From Henricia sp. BOLD:AAB3569 (lineage: Eukaryota > Echinodermata > Asteroidea > Spinulosida > Echinasteridae), in assembly GCA_037783545.1 (NCBI GenBank), contig JBBELK010000504.1, forward strand, positions 930,001-994,000: DNA of 64,000 bases, given 5' to 3'. This document shows positions 1 through 12,400 of the stretch, piece after piece. The translations under genes and the position numbers were made by a program. Each line of letters starts with the position of its first letter. Within the stretch, counting starts at the first letter, position 1. Under the pieces are notes generated by a model, which worked only from the letters and a program-made list of their open reading frames with translations, made no database searches and was not told where the DNA came from.

Positions 1-245
1 AATGCGCGCTTTGCGTGGTGCGCCGGCCGTTTGGTGCGCTGAAATGACAGCACGGTGCGGCTTTTGTTCCAGTTCTTTTACAAATCAATCAGGCCATGTG
101 AATCACATCATGTTGTATTTTTGTAAAACCGTTGTTTGTCACGTTTAGGTTTTTAGGTGGAGATGTTATGCCTACGTCAACTTTTGTTAGTCACTGGACT
201 CCAGAATAACGAGAAATGGTAGGCCTATATACGCCTATCAGGCGC

Positions 246-723
246 GGATCCAGGAATTTTGTAGACGGGGGGCACAACAAAAAGGGACAAATGCGAGCGC
301 GTAGCGCGAAGCCTTTACGGCGTGGGGTCCGGGGCCCGCTTAAGGGCCCCGGGAAATTTTGGATTCTAGATGCTCTGTGGTGCAATCTAAGGCGATTCCT
401 GGCCACTTTTAACTGACCTTTTTAAGCAAAAGTTTTGAAGATTGTTGTGTGTTTTGAGAATTGTGTGTATGAAGAATTATTTTTGGATCCAGGAATTTTG
501 TAGACGGGGGGCACAACAAAAAGGGACAAATGCGAGCGCGTAGCGCGAAGCCCTTACGGCGTGGGGTCCGGGGCCCGCTGAAGGGCCCCGGGAAATTTTG
601 GATTCTAGATGCTCTGTGGTGCAATCTAAGGCGATTCCTGGCCACTTTTAACTGACTTTTTTTAAGCAAAAGTTTTGAAGATTGTTGTGTGTTTTGAGAA
701 TTGTGTGTATGAAGAATTATTTT
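246..723. repeat. 239-bp tandem duplication
   Basis: GGATCCAGGAATTTTGTAGA recurs at 246 and 485, and nearly the whole 239 bp repeats with a handful of substitutions. Antisense open frames in each copy are by-products. Confidence 0.95.
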
Positions 724-795
724 CGCCATTATTTTTAGCCATTATTTTCGCCCGGTTAAGTTGACAAAAATCTATAAAGTTTCTCCCTCCCCAAT

Positions 796-1149
796 TTGGC
801 ATTTAATATGCAGTTTTTACCCATCATCATTTCTTATTTTTACGGATTTTTTCTTGGTTTTAATTCAGTCCAGTTGAAAAGTTCAAGAAAAGGACTTGAT
901 TTCAGACTGTTCCTTGCCCTAATGCCCTGTGTTAAAACATCGGCAGATCGGCTGCAAGACATAATAGACCATTATAGTAGGCAGGCCTATGCGTATTGGC
1001 GTCAAGTTGTCCTCGGCAAAAATTTCCACAAGGTATACCTTGAACCTTTTTCAGACGAAACAGAACAATTTATATACTTTGAGGAATCAGGTCAGCAAAC
1101 CAGACTTCACAGACTACCGATAACAAACGAAAAATGGTCAAACCAGTAA
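796..1149 (+). CDS. Unidentified ORF, possible gene fragment or terminal exon
   Basis: 117 codons ending in TAA. The second half (from about residue 51) looks coding-like, with a helical ADRLQDIIDHYSRQAYAYWR followed by KNFHKVYLEPFSDETEQF; the first half is low-complexity and may be intron. I do not recognise the family. It lies inside the 229-1522 element, so it could be captured host sequence, or a true last exon with repeats around it. A possible acceptor (AAAACATCGGCAG) precedes codon 52. Confidence 0.3.
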   Translation: MAFNMQFLPIIISYFYGFFLGFNSVQLKSSRKGLDFRLFLALMPCVKTSADRLQDIIDHYSRQAYAYWRQVVLGKNFHKVYLEPFSDETEQFIYFEESGQQTRLHRLPITNEKWSNQ

Positions 1150-1461
1150 TTATACTCCACCATGGGGATTAGATGTTGAGGGGGGAATTAAGTTCCATGG
1201 CATGATTGATTACCTTTTTTTCTTATTGCATTTTTTCAGTATTTTTAAAGCCAAAAAGTATACGCAGATGTTAAATATCGGCATCGGTATTTTGTTTAAG
1301 AAGATTGCCCTCCGATTTCTCTTTTTTTTTACGGCCTTTCCTTCCCCCCATTTTGTTTTTTTTGGACTCAACTACTTGCCCTCCCCCCTTTTTTCTTTTA
1401 CCTCCTTTCCTTTCCTTTTTTTTTTTTGGACTCAATTTGCCCGGGGGGCACGTGCCCCCTC

Positions 1462-1463
<2 letters not shown>

Positions 1464-1500
<37 letters not shown>
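1464..1500. repeat. Poly-C tract
   Basis: An unbroken run of about 37 C, length uncertain as for any long homopolymer. It adjoins the right TIR of the 229-1522 element. Confidence 0.95.
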
Positions 1501-1518
1501 TGGATCCGCGCCTGCCTA

Positions 1519-2041
1519 TAGGGAGGTCTAGACTTTAATAGATGCACGTAAAACGCGAACGCGAAATGCTTTCAGCACTGATCAATATAGGTCTTAGAAC
1601 CAAGGTTCGAGTTTTGGTTACGGCAAAAGAGCTATCTTGTCACGAAAGTCTGTTGTGGATTTCTTTTTCGTCTGTTAAGATTTCCTCAAAGTAACGACCA
1701 ATAGGGAGGTTTAGTAAAACGCGAACGTGAATGCGAAATTCTTTCAGCACCGGGTCACCTCATGAGGAGGTCTTAGAACTCGGGCTCGAATCTTGGTCAC
1801 ATAAAAAGTTTTATCTCGACACGAAAGTCCAAGATGTATGTTTTTGTTTTCATCTGTTCTAAGATCTAATCACTATAATTGTTCAAAGCATTTCACGTAA
1901 AACGCTCAGTGTTTGCATGCCTCTTGCGAGCCACTAGTAGTGGGCCGCCGGTGGTTTCCAAGCCGGCCGTCGGCGGTCCGACGGTGGCTTGTGCACTAAG
2001 ACGTTCGCGTTCGCGTTTTACGTGCATCTAAACCTCCCTAA
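1519..2041. mobile_element. Fold-back (MITE-like) element
   Basis: GATGCACGTAAAACGCGAAC (from 1541) is matched in inverse by GTTCGCGTTTTACGTGCATC (ending about 2030), flanked by AGGGAGG/CCTCCCT. Inside is a diverged direct repeat of about 155 bp (1545-1695 and 1715-1865, sharing AAAACGCGAACG and TTCAGCAC). Confidence 0.7.
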
Positions 2042-3257
2042 TATTTAAAAAGTTGCTAGACGCACACACGTGCATTGTATGTGTGTACAATGTATAGCGA
2101 AATAGTAGCCGCGCATGACATAGCAAAAAAGTTCAATTAGGAATGAGAATCGAACCACCAATCCTTGGATTAAGTCGAGATCTCTTACAATAACCCCGAA
2201 GTTGTGCAAACCCATTCATTCCAAAAACTAAAATCCTTAAAAAAAATAACTTGACTCAAAACTTAACCTATTCATAGTGTATAGTCTGCTCTCAAAACGT
2301 TAAAAAGGCACGTTAAAACAAAATTATGCACCCTACAGATCCAGGAGGCTGATAGATGTGGCTTATTTTATTGGTCACTGAAACGTGTATGAACGCCTTT
2401 TGTTGCAAGGCTGACTGCACAAGCCTTTATATAAAGAGCCGCTGAAGCAGGGTGCACCACTCTTCCTGAAGTGCTCCGTAGGGACCTGCACTTCTATAGG
2501 ACCGTTTTTAAGACGCGCGGCTCCCGAGACCAGCTCATCCCATGCAGGTTTAATCAGGCTGAAACCCAACAAATGGATTTTCCAGGATTCTCCGAGAAAC
2601 AGGGAAAATCACATTGTTCTAACAGGTCCTTTATGACATCTATAGCGAATCACTTAAGCGGAACAGTTAGTGAAAGCGATTCCGAAGTGATTCGTCGATC
2701 AGTGCCTTGTTAGCTACAAGTTCAAAAACTTCTGTTCTGATCATGAATTGATATTTTAGGAAAATTGCTTTTCTGCTTTTGTTTATTCTTTTTATTTTTT
2801 GGAAGAGTACAAAATAGATTCGAACCGGGTGGTATAGGGCCTTTGCACTCGTTTTATGTGGAACAAATCTTTGAAGCAAATGCGATGTTTTCAACGCATG
2901 CGCGATCATAATTCCATTCACGAAGAAAAAAATTAACGTTTCTCCAAGATAAAATTTAATTAAACTCGTTTTACGTTTTCGAATTTGTTAATTCGCCACA
3001 TCATGTTAGATAAGACTATTTCGTCATATGGAAACCCATATGGAAAACACACTACTTTTTCGATAGCCCCATCGCTATCTGCCATGGTGGCATAAAAGGG
3101 GAAAAAAGCAAGCCACGTGGAATATTAAAAAACAATTCTCCATTATGTGTAAATCGCGAGTCTTCCACCCGGTACCGTAAACAAAATTTACTTTAGGGGT
3201 AGTCACCATTGCTTGAATAGCGCCACCCCCTCTACAGTGTTGCGACTTGGTGACAAG
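2042..3257. other. Upstream region of GTF2A1, no gene recognised
   Basis: AT-rich sequence with only short open frames on both strands and no recognisable protein, RNA gene or clear inverted repeat. It presumably includes the distal promoter of GTF2A1. Confidence 0.5.
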
Positions 3258-3265
3258 TATAAAAG
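3258..3265 (+). promoter_or_regulatory. TATA-box-like element upstream of GTF2A1
   Basis: TATAAAAG lies about 120 bp before the GTF2A1 start codon. If used, it would place transcription start near 3285-3300 and give a 5' UTR of roughly 90-100 nt. Only the motif match and position support it; there is no transcript evidence, and an upstream non-coding exon cannot be excluded. Confidence 0.4.
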
Positions 3266-3385
3266 CGCTCGGCAGCAGTGGCGGACTGGCTTCGGAGAAG
3301 CCCACACAGCAAAGCAACGTGTGTTGGTGGCGAAAAAAATAACGTCTATTTTCAGCACCTTATTTCACAATATCTAACTCCAAAG

Positions 3386-3406
3386 ATGGCCAACCCTAAA
3401 GAAGTG
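3386..3406 (+). CDS. GTF2A1: GTF2A1 coding exon 1 (MANPKEV)
   Basis: This short first coding exon starts at the ATG in context AAAGATGG and ends before GTAATG (phase 0). MAN matches the start of the vertebrate protein. Intron 1 is only 172 bp and ends in TTTTTTCCAG. Confidence 0.88.
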
Positions 3407-6400
3407 GTAATGTACTATGTTTTAATTAATCTAAAACGAAAATGCAGGTTTAACATTGCCAGAAAACTAAGCATTTACTTGACTAGAAAAATACAAAAAA
3501 TGGCGATTCTGCATGAAATTTTGACTTTCTTAAAAAAATACTCGAGTGGCTTAACATTTTTCCACACATTTTTTCCAGCTCAAATTGTACAAATCCGTGA
3601 TGGATGATGTCATAAATAATGTCCGAGAGGCCTTTCTCGACGAAGGAGTTGATGAACAAGTTCTTCAAGAACTCAGGCAGGTGAGTTTCTAGCGGTGATG
3701 AGCGATCCTCGATTCGGGGCTCGAACGCTGCATGCATGCAGTAAAATATCCGCATGCGCTATGCATGCTGCCACATCGCACGCGTGTATGTACTGCATAA
3801 GAGCAGCATGCAGTACATAGTGCACACTGAGCTGCGTACAGCATATAGTGTACCGGTAGGTAGGTCCCGTGCACACTGGCTGAAATGTGCACCAACGCGG
3901 CCAAATTTCGCTCAATTTTCCACCACAAATTCATGTTTTCCCACACGATGAACCCCCTCAAATGTGCAGATGAAAATCGGCGTCCGTTTTGTGCAATTTT
4001 TGGCTAGAAAAGGGTTATGTCGACTAAGTAACAAAGAGAAAAATCATAGCAGTTACCAAACTTCCCGTTGAAATCTCACAGGCCTTCGCTGACGGCAGAG
4101 CGCCGTCTGCCATTGCTCCACCATTGCACGTCGCTCTTGAAACCCAGATATTTGCATATGCTTGTGTATTTATAGATCACTCCTCATTTGCCTATCTTGT
4201 TAAGAACAGCCAATCACTGGCATCCAAATGGCAAAAATGATAATCAGGCCAACCTGTTACAATGAATATTCAACAGAATGGCAGTGCACTTTCACAAAAA
4301 CATAATTCTGAACAGGCAGGACAGGGTTTGTGTACCTGAACTGGTTATTTATATTTTCAGTAAACAATTTCTTTTAATTGGTAATTTTTTTCATCCGGTA
4401 AAGGGTTCAGGAAAGAATAATGGTTGATTTATTTACTTGTTTGATAATTTTTACGTTTGTTTGGCGCATGACATTCCTCTTCCATTATCATTGTGGGAGC
4501 TAATTTCACAAAACAATTGACCCTGTTGACATATTTTGCGGTATTATTTCATCATAATTTAGCAAGCAGAACTTATTTTTGTTTATGTCCGTTTGTTATC
4601 CTTTATATTCATTTAGTGTCGAAAATATACATTGTGTTTAGTAATTAGTTTTTGCAGTGTGACTTGACCACCCCTATTTGAAATGGTACATTCCAAGTTT
4701 CTGATATATATATTTTTGTGTCGAGGGCAGAGGTAAAATTGGTAATGTTTATTTTGGAGTTTGTAAATCGCAATGATTGTATAGTGGGCCATAAAGTGAA
4801 AAAAAATAACCTTGAATCAAGTGAGTAGTTTGAGTTGAACTTTTCAAGTCCGATTAAATTTGAAACAAATTTTAAACCTGGCCATCACATGAGACTTTGT
4901 GTACAAAACCCATGAGACTGGTTGTTTTCCTGATAAATTTGGCTTTTCACATAATATTTGCATAAGTTCTTTGTTGGAGAATTTAAAATTCTTTCCTTCA
5001 TCATTGCTTTACATGCTTTAGTACAAATTTGTTTGCCTCTTGGCATAATATTGAATAAATTCACCCCTGAAAAAGTTATAATTTACAGAACCATTGAAAC
5101 TGGTTCAAACAGGTGAGTTTTCACCAGTATAAACTTTAGGTGTTTCTATCATATCTGAAGTTACTGATAGCTATTCTTGGTTTCACTTGGCTTGACAATG
5201 GTTGCTATCCGCCATTACTGTTTCCATACTATGGCACGCCAAAGCGGAAATAATTAAACACTGATAATTTTGCCATCAACCCTGGAAAAACAAGTCTCAA
5301 CATTTTAAAAAACAAAAGCACAGTATGCCAGTTTCAAACAGTCTATTAACATTTTTAAAGTCATGTCAACCTTTTTTTTCTCTTGCCAACATTTGCGAAA
5401 ATATGTGTCAACATTAAATTATCAGTGTTAAATTATTTTTCGCTTTGGCGTGCCATAGTATGAACACAGTAATGGCGGATAGCAACCGTTGTCAAGCCAA
5501 TTGAAACCCAAGAATAGAGAAACAATTAATGGTCAACTTGCAAAATTCACACGCTAAAGATATCTAAAGCAGTGAAGGTTTATGCTAGTGTCACTCATCA
5601 GATATTCCTTATTAATCATTTATTGTAGAAAACAGATTGGGTCAAGCCGGGCAGGGGTTTGGGGCGTAACTTAAGTGATCTCTAGGAGGGGTGGTTATTT
5701 CTCTGTAGGACTTGCTAAGCTCACGTGATAGCCAATCCCAATCAGTGAGAAACAACTGCACTACCGTGATTCAAGACCACCAGTTGGCTTCACAGTTCAA
5801 TTGGTAGAGCGTCTGCACGTTAAGCAGAAGGTCCGCGGTTCAAATCCCGGTGGAGCCAAGTTGCTTTCCACTGCATCCAGATTTCCCAAACTCTATGGAC
5901 ATTTGTCCACATTTGTATAGAATTCTTTCACCCCGCCGGTCCCTGAGTCATAATCCACAAAAAATAATCACTTATTCACCAAATTAAAGGCTGAAAGAAA
6001 TTTGGAAATGTTGGGAAAACTTGTCCTCCAGGAGGAGGAAGAGAACATCACCTGCTGCACCTGAAACATTCCTGTGGTTTCTACATGTGGCTCTATTGTT
6101 CTCTTCCTTCTGTTTGTCCTCCAGAAGGAGGCAGAGAACAATACAATCACCTGCTGCACCTGAAACATTCCTGTGGTTTCTACATGTGGCTCTATTGTTC
6201 TCTTCCTTCTGTTTGTCCTCCAGAAGGAGGAAGAGAACAATACCATCACCTGCTGCACCTGAAACATTCCTGTGGTTTCTACATGTGGCTCTATTGTTCT
6301 CTTCCTTCTGTTTGTCCTCCAGAAGGAGGAAGAGAACAATACCATCACCTGCTGCACCTGAAACATTCCTGTGGTTTCTACATGTGGCTCTATTGTTCTC

Positions 6401-9400
6401 TTCCTTCTGTTTGTCCTCCAGAAGGAGGCAGAGAACAATACCATCACCTGCTGCACCTGAAACATTCCTGTGGTTTCTACATGTGGCTCTATTGTTCTCT
6501 TCCTCCTTCCGGAGGACACACATGTGAAAGTTAATGTCTATGACAGTGTGAAACACTTTATTGGAGTATGGAGTAGCAAATTTGTCACAATTCAATAGAC
6601 TCGTTGCAGGGTGGCCATCTTAGAGGACAATCACATTGTCACTGTGCGTCGTGCATGAGTAGGCACTTTGTGAATCTATTGTCACATCATTTAAAGGACA
6701 TGTCAAGATCACATTTTTTTAACTCCCCATTTTTCCCATGGGTGTTGAGTTTCTGATACCATATCATTTGCAGTATTTTTCTCATTACCATCCTGAAATT
6801 TTGCACTCCCAATCCACATATTTGCAAGGATATTGTGAAAAAACCACCGATGTTTTGTAAACTATTTTATCCAGTGCCACAAAGCAGTGCAGTGATTACA
6901 CCAACCTTTTTGCTTCCACGTCCAAATTGGAGATTGCAAATTTCCCGATTTCTTCCTATGGATAATTATTTGGGGAAGCATTTTATATAATTGTTGGGTT
7001 AGAACAAAGTCTATTTTCTAAAAAAAAAATCTGAACTGAACAAGCTCCCTTAAATATAAAACCTGCCCCCTAACATGGCTGCTGGTGTAAAGGATCTATA
7101 CTATCTTACTACCCCTTCCAGATATGGGAGAACAAGTTAATGTTGACGAGGGCAGTGGATCCGACCCCACAGCCCATCCCACAAGTGGAGGCCAGTCGCT
7201 CCCAGAAGTCCCACAGCAGCAGAGGAGCCTCATCTGCACCCAATATTGATGCGCAGCTACAGATGCGGGCAGCAGCTGGAGGGCAGCAGAGAACAGGAAC
7301 GATGGCAGTAGGGGGCGCTGTTGCTCAGGGTAGGTGTGCGCAGAATGGTTTGGATCCCTGACAACTGTTTGTGAATTTCAACACAGAATTGATTTAGTTG
7401 ATAACTTTCCCGTGTTGGCACAATCTTATCATGATAACTAGTCGGTGATCAAATGTTTCCCCTTACACCACCCATGTTTTACAACTGAAAGTTATTTTTA
7501 TGTTGATCTATGGAACCTTCGAAGAATCACTTTCAGCGGCTCGCAAAAACATGGCGGCCTCCAACAAACAAGTGATGGATTCCTAACTTCAGTTGTTACA
7601 CCTGTCAGTAATCTCCACTTGCAGGAAAAAAACATACCATACGAGTTGCTGTTCTGTGGAGAGTTCTGTACAATAATTGCCATCTTTTAACGAAACTTGG
7701 CTTTTTAAATAGCCAAGTTTTTTTCTAAGACTGCTAAAAACGTTGCTGTTCTTGTCACATGCTTTAGACAAATTATAGACAAGTTTGTAAAAATGAACCA
7801 GTGGTAACTAGGCTTGGGCGATTCCAAAATGTTTGGGCTCAATTTTGTTTCCATTTAAAGGTAGAACACATGATTAGTATCTTGAAAATCAGAAATGTTC
7901 ACAGATTTACACAATATAAACATGATGATGGTAGGAAACTTCCCCTTTTTTGTCTGAAGTGCTATAGTCTTTGAGAAATGAGTAAAAAAATAAATTTTCG
8001 TCTCATGAGACAAAAATTCACTTTGCCCCAAAACCACTTCACTTTGGACCTCTTCGCCCTGAAGTGATTCAGGGCGAAGTGGAAAGCTTTTTTTTTTACT
8101 GTTTTCCCAAAAGTTAGACGAAGTACAGAGCTAACTTTTACTCAGGTTGGTTTTAATCATGCATATCTTCAATCACACAGGGAGATAAAACTATTTGTAA
8201 CGGTTTACCAATCATGTGTTCTACCTTTAGGAATTAGTTGGCACTAAAATTTGAAAAATATCTTCCAAACCTGATACAACACACTGCCAGATTCCTGGAA
8301 TGTTGTACTTGTACACCCATTAACATTCAGAATTGCTGGGTACTTCTTGGAATCACCAAGATAATTGGAATCAATTTCTCAAAAAGACAGAATTGTAATT
8401 TGATTCGCAATGTGGAATCAGTTCTAATCGACTCCAGAAAATATTGTCTGGAACCTTAAACATTTGAATTATTGCATTTGGAATTATTATCCTAAATTGG
8501 AATTATTAAATTGGAATCTATAACCTTTTGAGTTACCTACTTTATTAACAGGTGCCCAAGCATTCCACTTATCTGGCACAAACACACAGCTGGTAAGTAC
8601 CTTAGGATTTGGATTTCTGTCCAACAGAACTATACCTCATAAATATTCATCAGGTAGCCACGGTATTCCATTGGTCCATTCTAGCAACTCAACTGTGTGA
8701 TAGTATACAAATATTGACTGCAATGAGGGGCATGGTTAAGATTATAGGCCCAAGGTGATCTCGAAGCCATGACTATGCCCCGAGGCGGAAGCCGAGGGGC
8801 ATAGTCATGGCTTCGAGATCACCGAGGGCCTATAATCTTAACCATGACCCGAATAAACAGCAGTCAATATTTGTTTTATATACCGAATGTGTAGATTTTT
8901 GTCATCTGGTTGGTTAAAAGTAACGAGACATCATACAGTCATGACAGTGGTCCTTCGCGTTTCGATTTCGGAAGCTGGTCTACGGCGGAAAAGTTGTATA
9001 TTTACAGCAAACATTGTAGCATAATCACCTGGCACTTTAGTAGCACATTTCACCTGACACAGTTTTAACTGTAGGCCACTTCTCTTACTTTCTTAAGGAC
9101 TTCATCATCTACGACAGACGACAAAATGACGTCGAGATTCCGCCATTACCGTCCTGATGAATGTTTACGTAAAGCGCACAGCTGCATAGTTGGTGCACAG
9201 CTATAGCTATGCTAACACATGTAATGCGCGCGTCCGGAACCCGCTAAATGACTATGCCCAGCTGCATAGTTGGTGCACAACTAGCTATATGCTAACACAT
9301 GTAATGCGCGCGTCCGGAACCCGCTAAATGACTATGCCCGGGGCATGGCAAAGACTATTGACCAGTTGGCATACGCGCCGGGTCTAGCCGATTCAATGCC

Positions 9401-12400
9401 CCCACTTTTAACCAATCAGATGACTGGAATCTACGCATGAGGTATATAATTTTTATTATATACCTCATGCGTAGATTCCTGTCATCTGATTGGTTAAAAG
9501 TGGGGGCATTGAATCGGCTAGACCCGGCGCGTATATGCCCACTGGGCAATAGTCTTTGCCATGCCCCGGGCATAGTCATTTAGCGGGTTCCGGACGCGCG
9601 CATTACATGTGTTAGCATACATGTAGCTGTGCACCAACTATGCAGCTGGGCGCTTCACATAAACATTCATCAGAACGGTAATGGCGGAATCTCGACGTCT
9701 GTTGTAGATGATGAAGTCCTTAAGAATATAAGAGAAGTGGCCTACAGTGAAAACTGTGTCAGGTGAAATGTGCTACTAAAGTGCCAGGTGATTATGCTAC
9801 AAAAGTTTGCTGTAAAGAGGGGGGGTGGTGGCGTTCTCCCATTCAGAGACACATGCGTTCCGGTTGACTTGTTTTGATTGTTTGAAATAAAATATATTAT
9901 TTTATTCCAAAATTTATTTGTATCCAATTTGTACCGTTTTTGCTGGGTTTATTGTACATTACATTGGTGGTGTGGGAGAGTTTCCCCGGTTTTTGGTTGT
10001 GCGAGTAAAAGAACGTTTTTCAGTTCTTTTAGGTTTAGCAAGAGCTAGCTTTCTGGGCTTCCGTATGCCCTTCATCAGTTGCGGGTGGATTCAAAATGAA
10101 TCGGATTACCTCGCATTTGGGTAAATCTTGAGAGCGATAGAACCAGCTTTTTTGTTTAGTTAGAGCAGGATTGTTTAGTGTTCAGTGACTGCTCTTTTTA
10201 TAGTTCTGGTTTGTTACTGGTATTGTTTGGGTATTAACACTGAGTGGCGTTTTGTTATTTTGAAGTGTCCTTTCATTATTTTGATATCCGTTGGCATATT
10301 TAGGCGTGTGCAGGCATGCTTTCTTTTTGACGCCGTTTGGTGTTAGAAAGGATTTTTGCGTGTTTAACATATTGGCCACTCTCATTTTTGGGTGTTTTTA
10401 AAGTTGTCTACCGCTCGTAGATTTTCCCAATGTTTTAGCAATTGTCTGAACAAAAACTTAGTAGTTTACCCAAAGCGGTATATTTTTCAGTTTCTGAAAT
10501 ATTTGCTTTGGGTAGGTTGGTAGTTGTTCACAGGTTGTTTCTCGTTGGGGTTTTTCAGTTTGCGTTCGCATCCATTGCTTTTTTGTCGAAGTTTAATGCT
10601 CTCTTAGTTTATTTGAGTTTTGTTTAGCCTTGACATATATTGGGTACAGTTTTGGTCAAGGTGTTTGTTTCATGTTTTAAATTTAGAGATCTATTTTTTG
10701 CGCTTCTTTTGCGCGTTTTCTGCTTTTAGTTGGTATAAGGGCTGTCGTATCAAGTTGGTGATGTGTCTGTTGTGTATACAGTTAAGTTCAGACACTTTGC
10801 TGGCTTGATACGCCCTGTGCGTTTTGACCACGTCATTGTTGCAGTTAAAAGGCCTGGTTGGGCTTTTTTATGCGTTGTGGATGCATCCTGCTCTGCGTGA
10901 CCTCCCATGGGTTGGTTCCGTTGTCCAATGAGCGTTCGTGTTCAGCGGTGAGGAAAATCCTGATCCAAAGGTGGAAATTTTTCATCGGGTTGTGTTTCTT
11001 TGTTGTGGAAAAAGACCTTTTTCGAGTATTTGCAGTTACAATCGAGTAAAATGCAGTGTGTTGTGGTCCTTTATAGTTGGAGTTTTACCGATGTGTTGTG
11101 TTATTTTGTTTATGTTTTATTTCCACAGTTTATATTTTTGGGATTTTGTGTCATTCGTACACGTTAAATTTAAAAATCCGTTGGGTGGGATAGCGATTTT
11201 TGAGGTATAGTGTTTATTTTGGTAATTTAAATGGTTACCCTCGAGGGTGGGTTTTTGGTAAATTACCAGATTTTTTATTTATTTGGGCTATCCCGATTAA
11301 TTGTATATGTTTGGGATTATTTTTGATAACGAATTTGTATTTTGCTTCCCGTGCATAGCGTTTACAAGATCAGTGGCGTGTTCCACCAAGATTAAATGGA
11401 GGTTTCCGTTATTGTATTTGGTGGAGATGGATTTTCCAAATTAATTTTGAGGTTAGGGAGTTGTTTACTCCGGTGGGGTGGATACTGAATGGTCAAGTCA
11501 GTGGTGAGAACCCGTGGGTATCTCGGATCTGAGAACGATGCAACCTGAAGATTCGGTATTTCTCGTGCTAAGCACCCGGAATACTCGGGTAACGTTTCGG
11601 TTACCACCGACTCACGATATTCCCTAAAGGAACACGGAGTAAATCAGATCAAGTAAAGAGGGGGGGTGGTGGCGTTCTCCCATTCAGAGACACATGCGTT
11701 CCGGTTGACTTGTTTTGATTGTTTGAAATAAAATATATTATTTTATTCCAAAATTTATTTGTATCCAATTTGTACCGTTTTTGCTGGGTTTATTGTACAT
11801 TACATTGGTGGTGTGGGAGAGTTTCCCCGGTTTTTGGTTGTGCGAGTAAAAGAACGTTTTTCAGTTCTTTTAGGTTTAGCAAGAGCTAGCTTTCTGGGCT
11901 TCCGTATGCCCTTCATCAGTTGCGGGTGGATTCAAAATGAATCGGATTACCTCGCATTTGGGTAAATCTTGAGAGCGATAGAACCAGCTTTTTTGTTTAG
12001 TTAGAGCAGGATTGTTTAGTGTTCAGTGACTGCTCTTTTTATAGTTCTGGTTTGTTACTGGTATTGTTTGGGTATTAACACTGAGTGGCGTTTTGTTATT
12101 TTGAAGTGTCCTTTCATTATTTTGATATCCGTTGGCATATTTAGGCGTGTGCAGGCATGCTTTCTTTTTGACGCCGTTTGGTGTTAGAAAGGATTTTTGC
12201 GTGTTTAACATATTGGCCACTCTCATTTTTGGGTGTTTTTAAAGTTGTCTACCGCTCGTAGATTTTCCCAATGTTTTAGCAATTGTCTGAACAAAAACTT
12301 AGTAGTTTACCCAAAGCGGTATATTTTTCAGTTTCTGAAATATTTGCTTTGGGTAGGTTGGTAGTTGTTCACAGGTTGTTTCTCGTTGGGGTTTTTCAGT

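Larger units (their letters stand above)
229..1522. mobile_element. TIR-bounded element with a 239-bp tandem dimer, an ORF and a poly-C run
   Basis: Left end CCTATCAGGCGCGGATCCAG (229-252) and right end CTGGATCCGCGCCTGCCTATAGG (about 1500-1522) are inverted copies. Inside are two head-to-tail copies of a 239-bp unit (246-484 and 485-723), a 117-codon open frame (796-1149), T-rich DNA and a C run of about 37. The class is not assigned. Confidence 0.65.

Noticed and set aside
5786-5857. Functional tRNA-Asn gene
   Set aside because: Two T-stem mismatches shared by both copies, C at position 33, and conserved flanks indicate a repeat family.
5968-6595. Long repetitive proteins of 149 to 203 residues on both strands
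   Set aside because: Produced by the 99-bp period being divisible by three; several frames open at once.
10031-10080. Hammerhead-ribozyme-like CTGATGA ... GAAA motif on the minus strand of each 1841-bp unit
   Set aside because: GGGC/GCCC can form stem II, but the pair next to the core is A-A, and stems I and III do not pair convincingly. An Rfam hammerhead covariance search would settle it.
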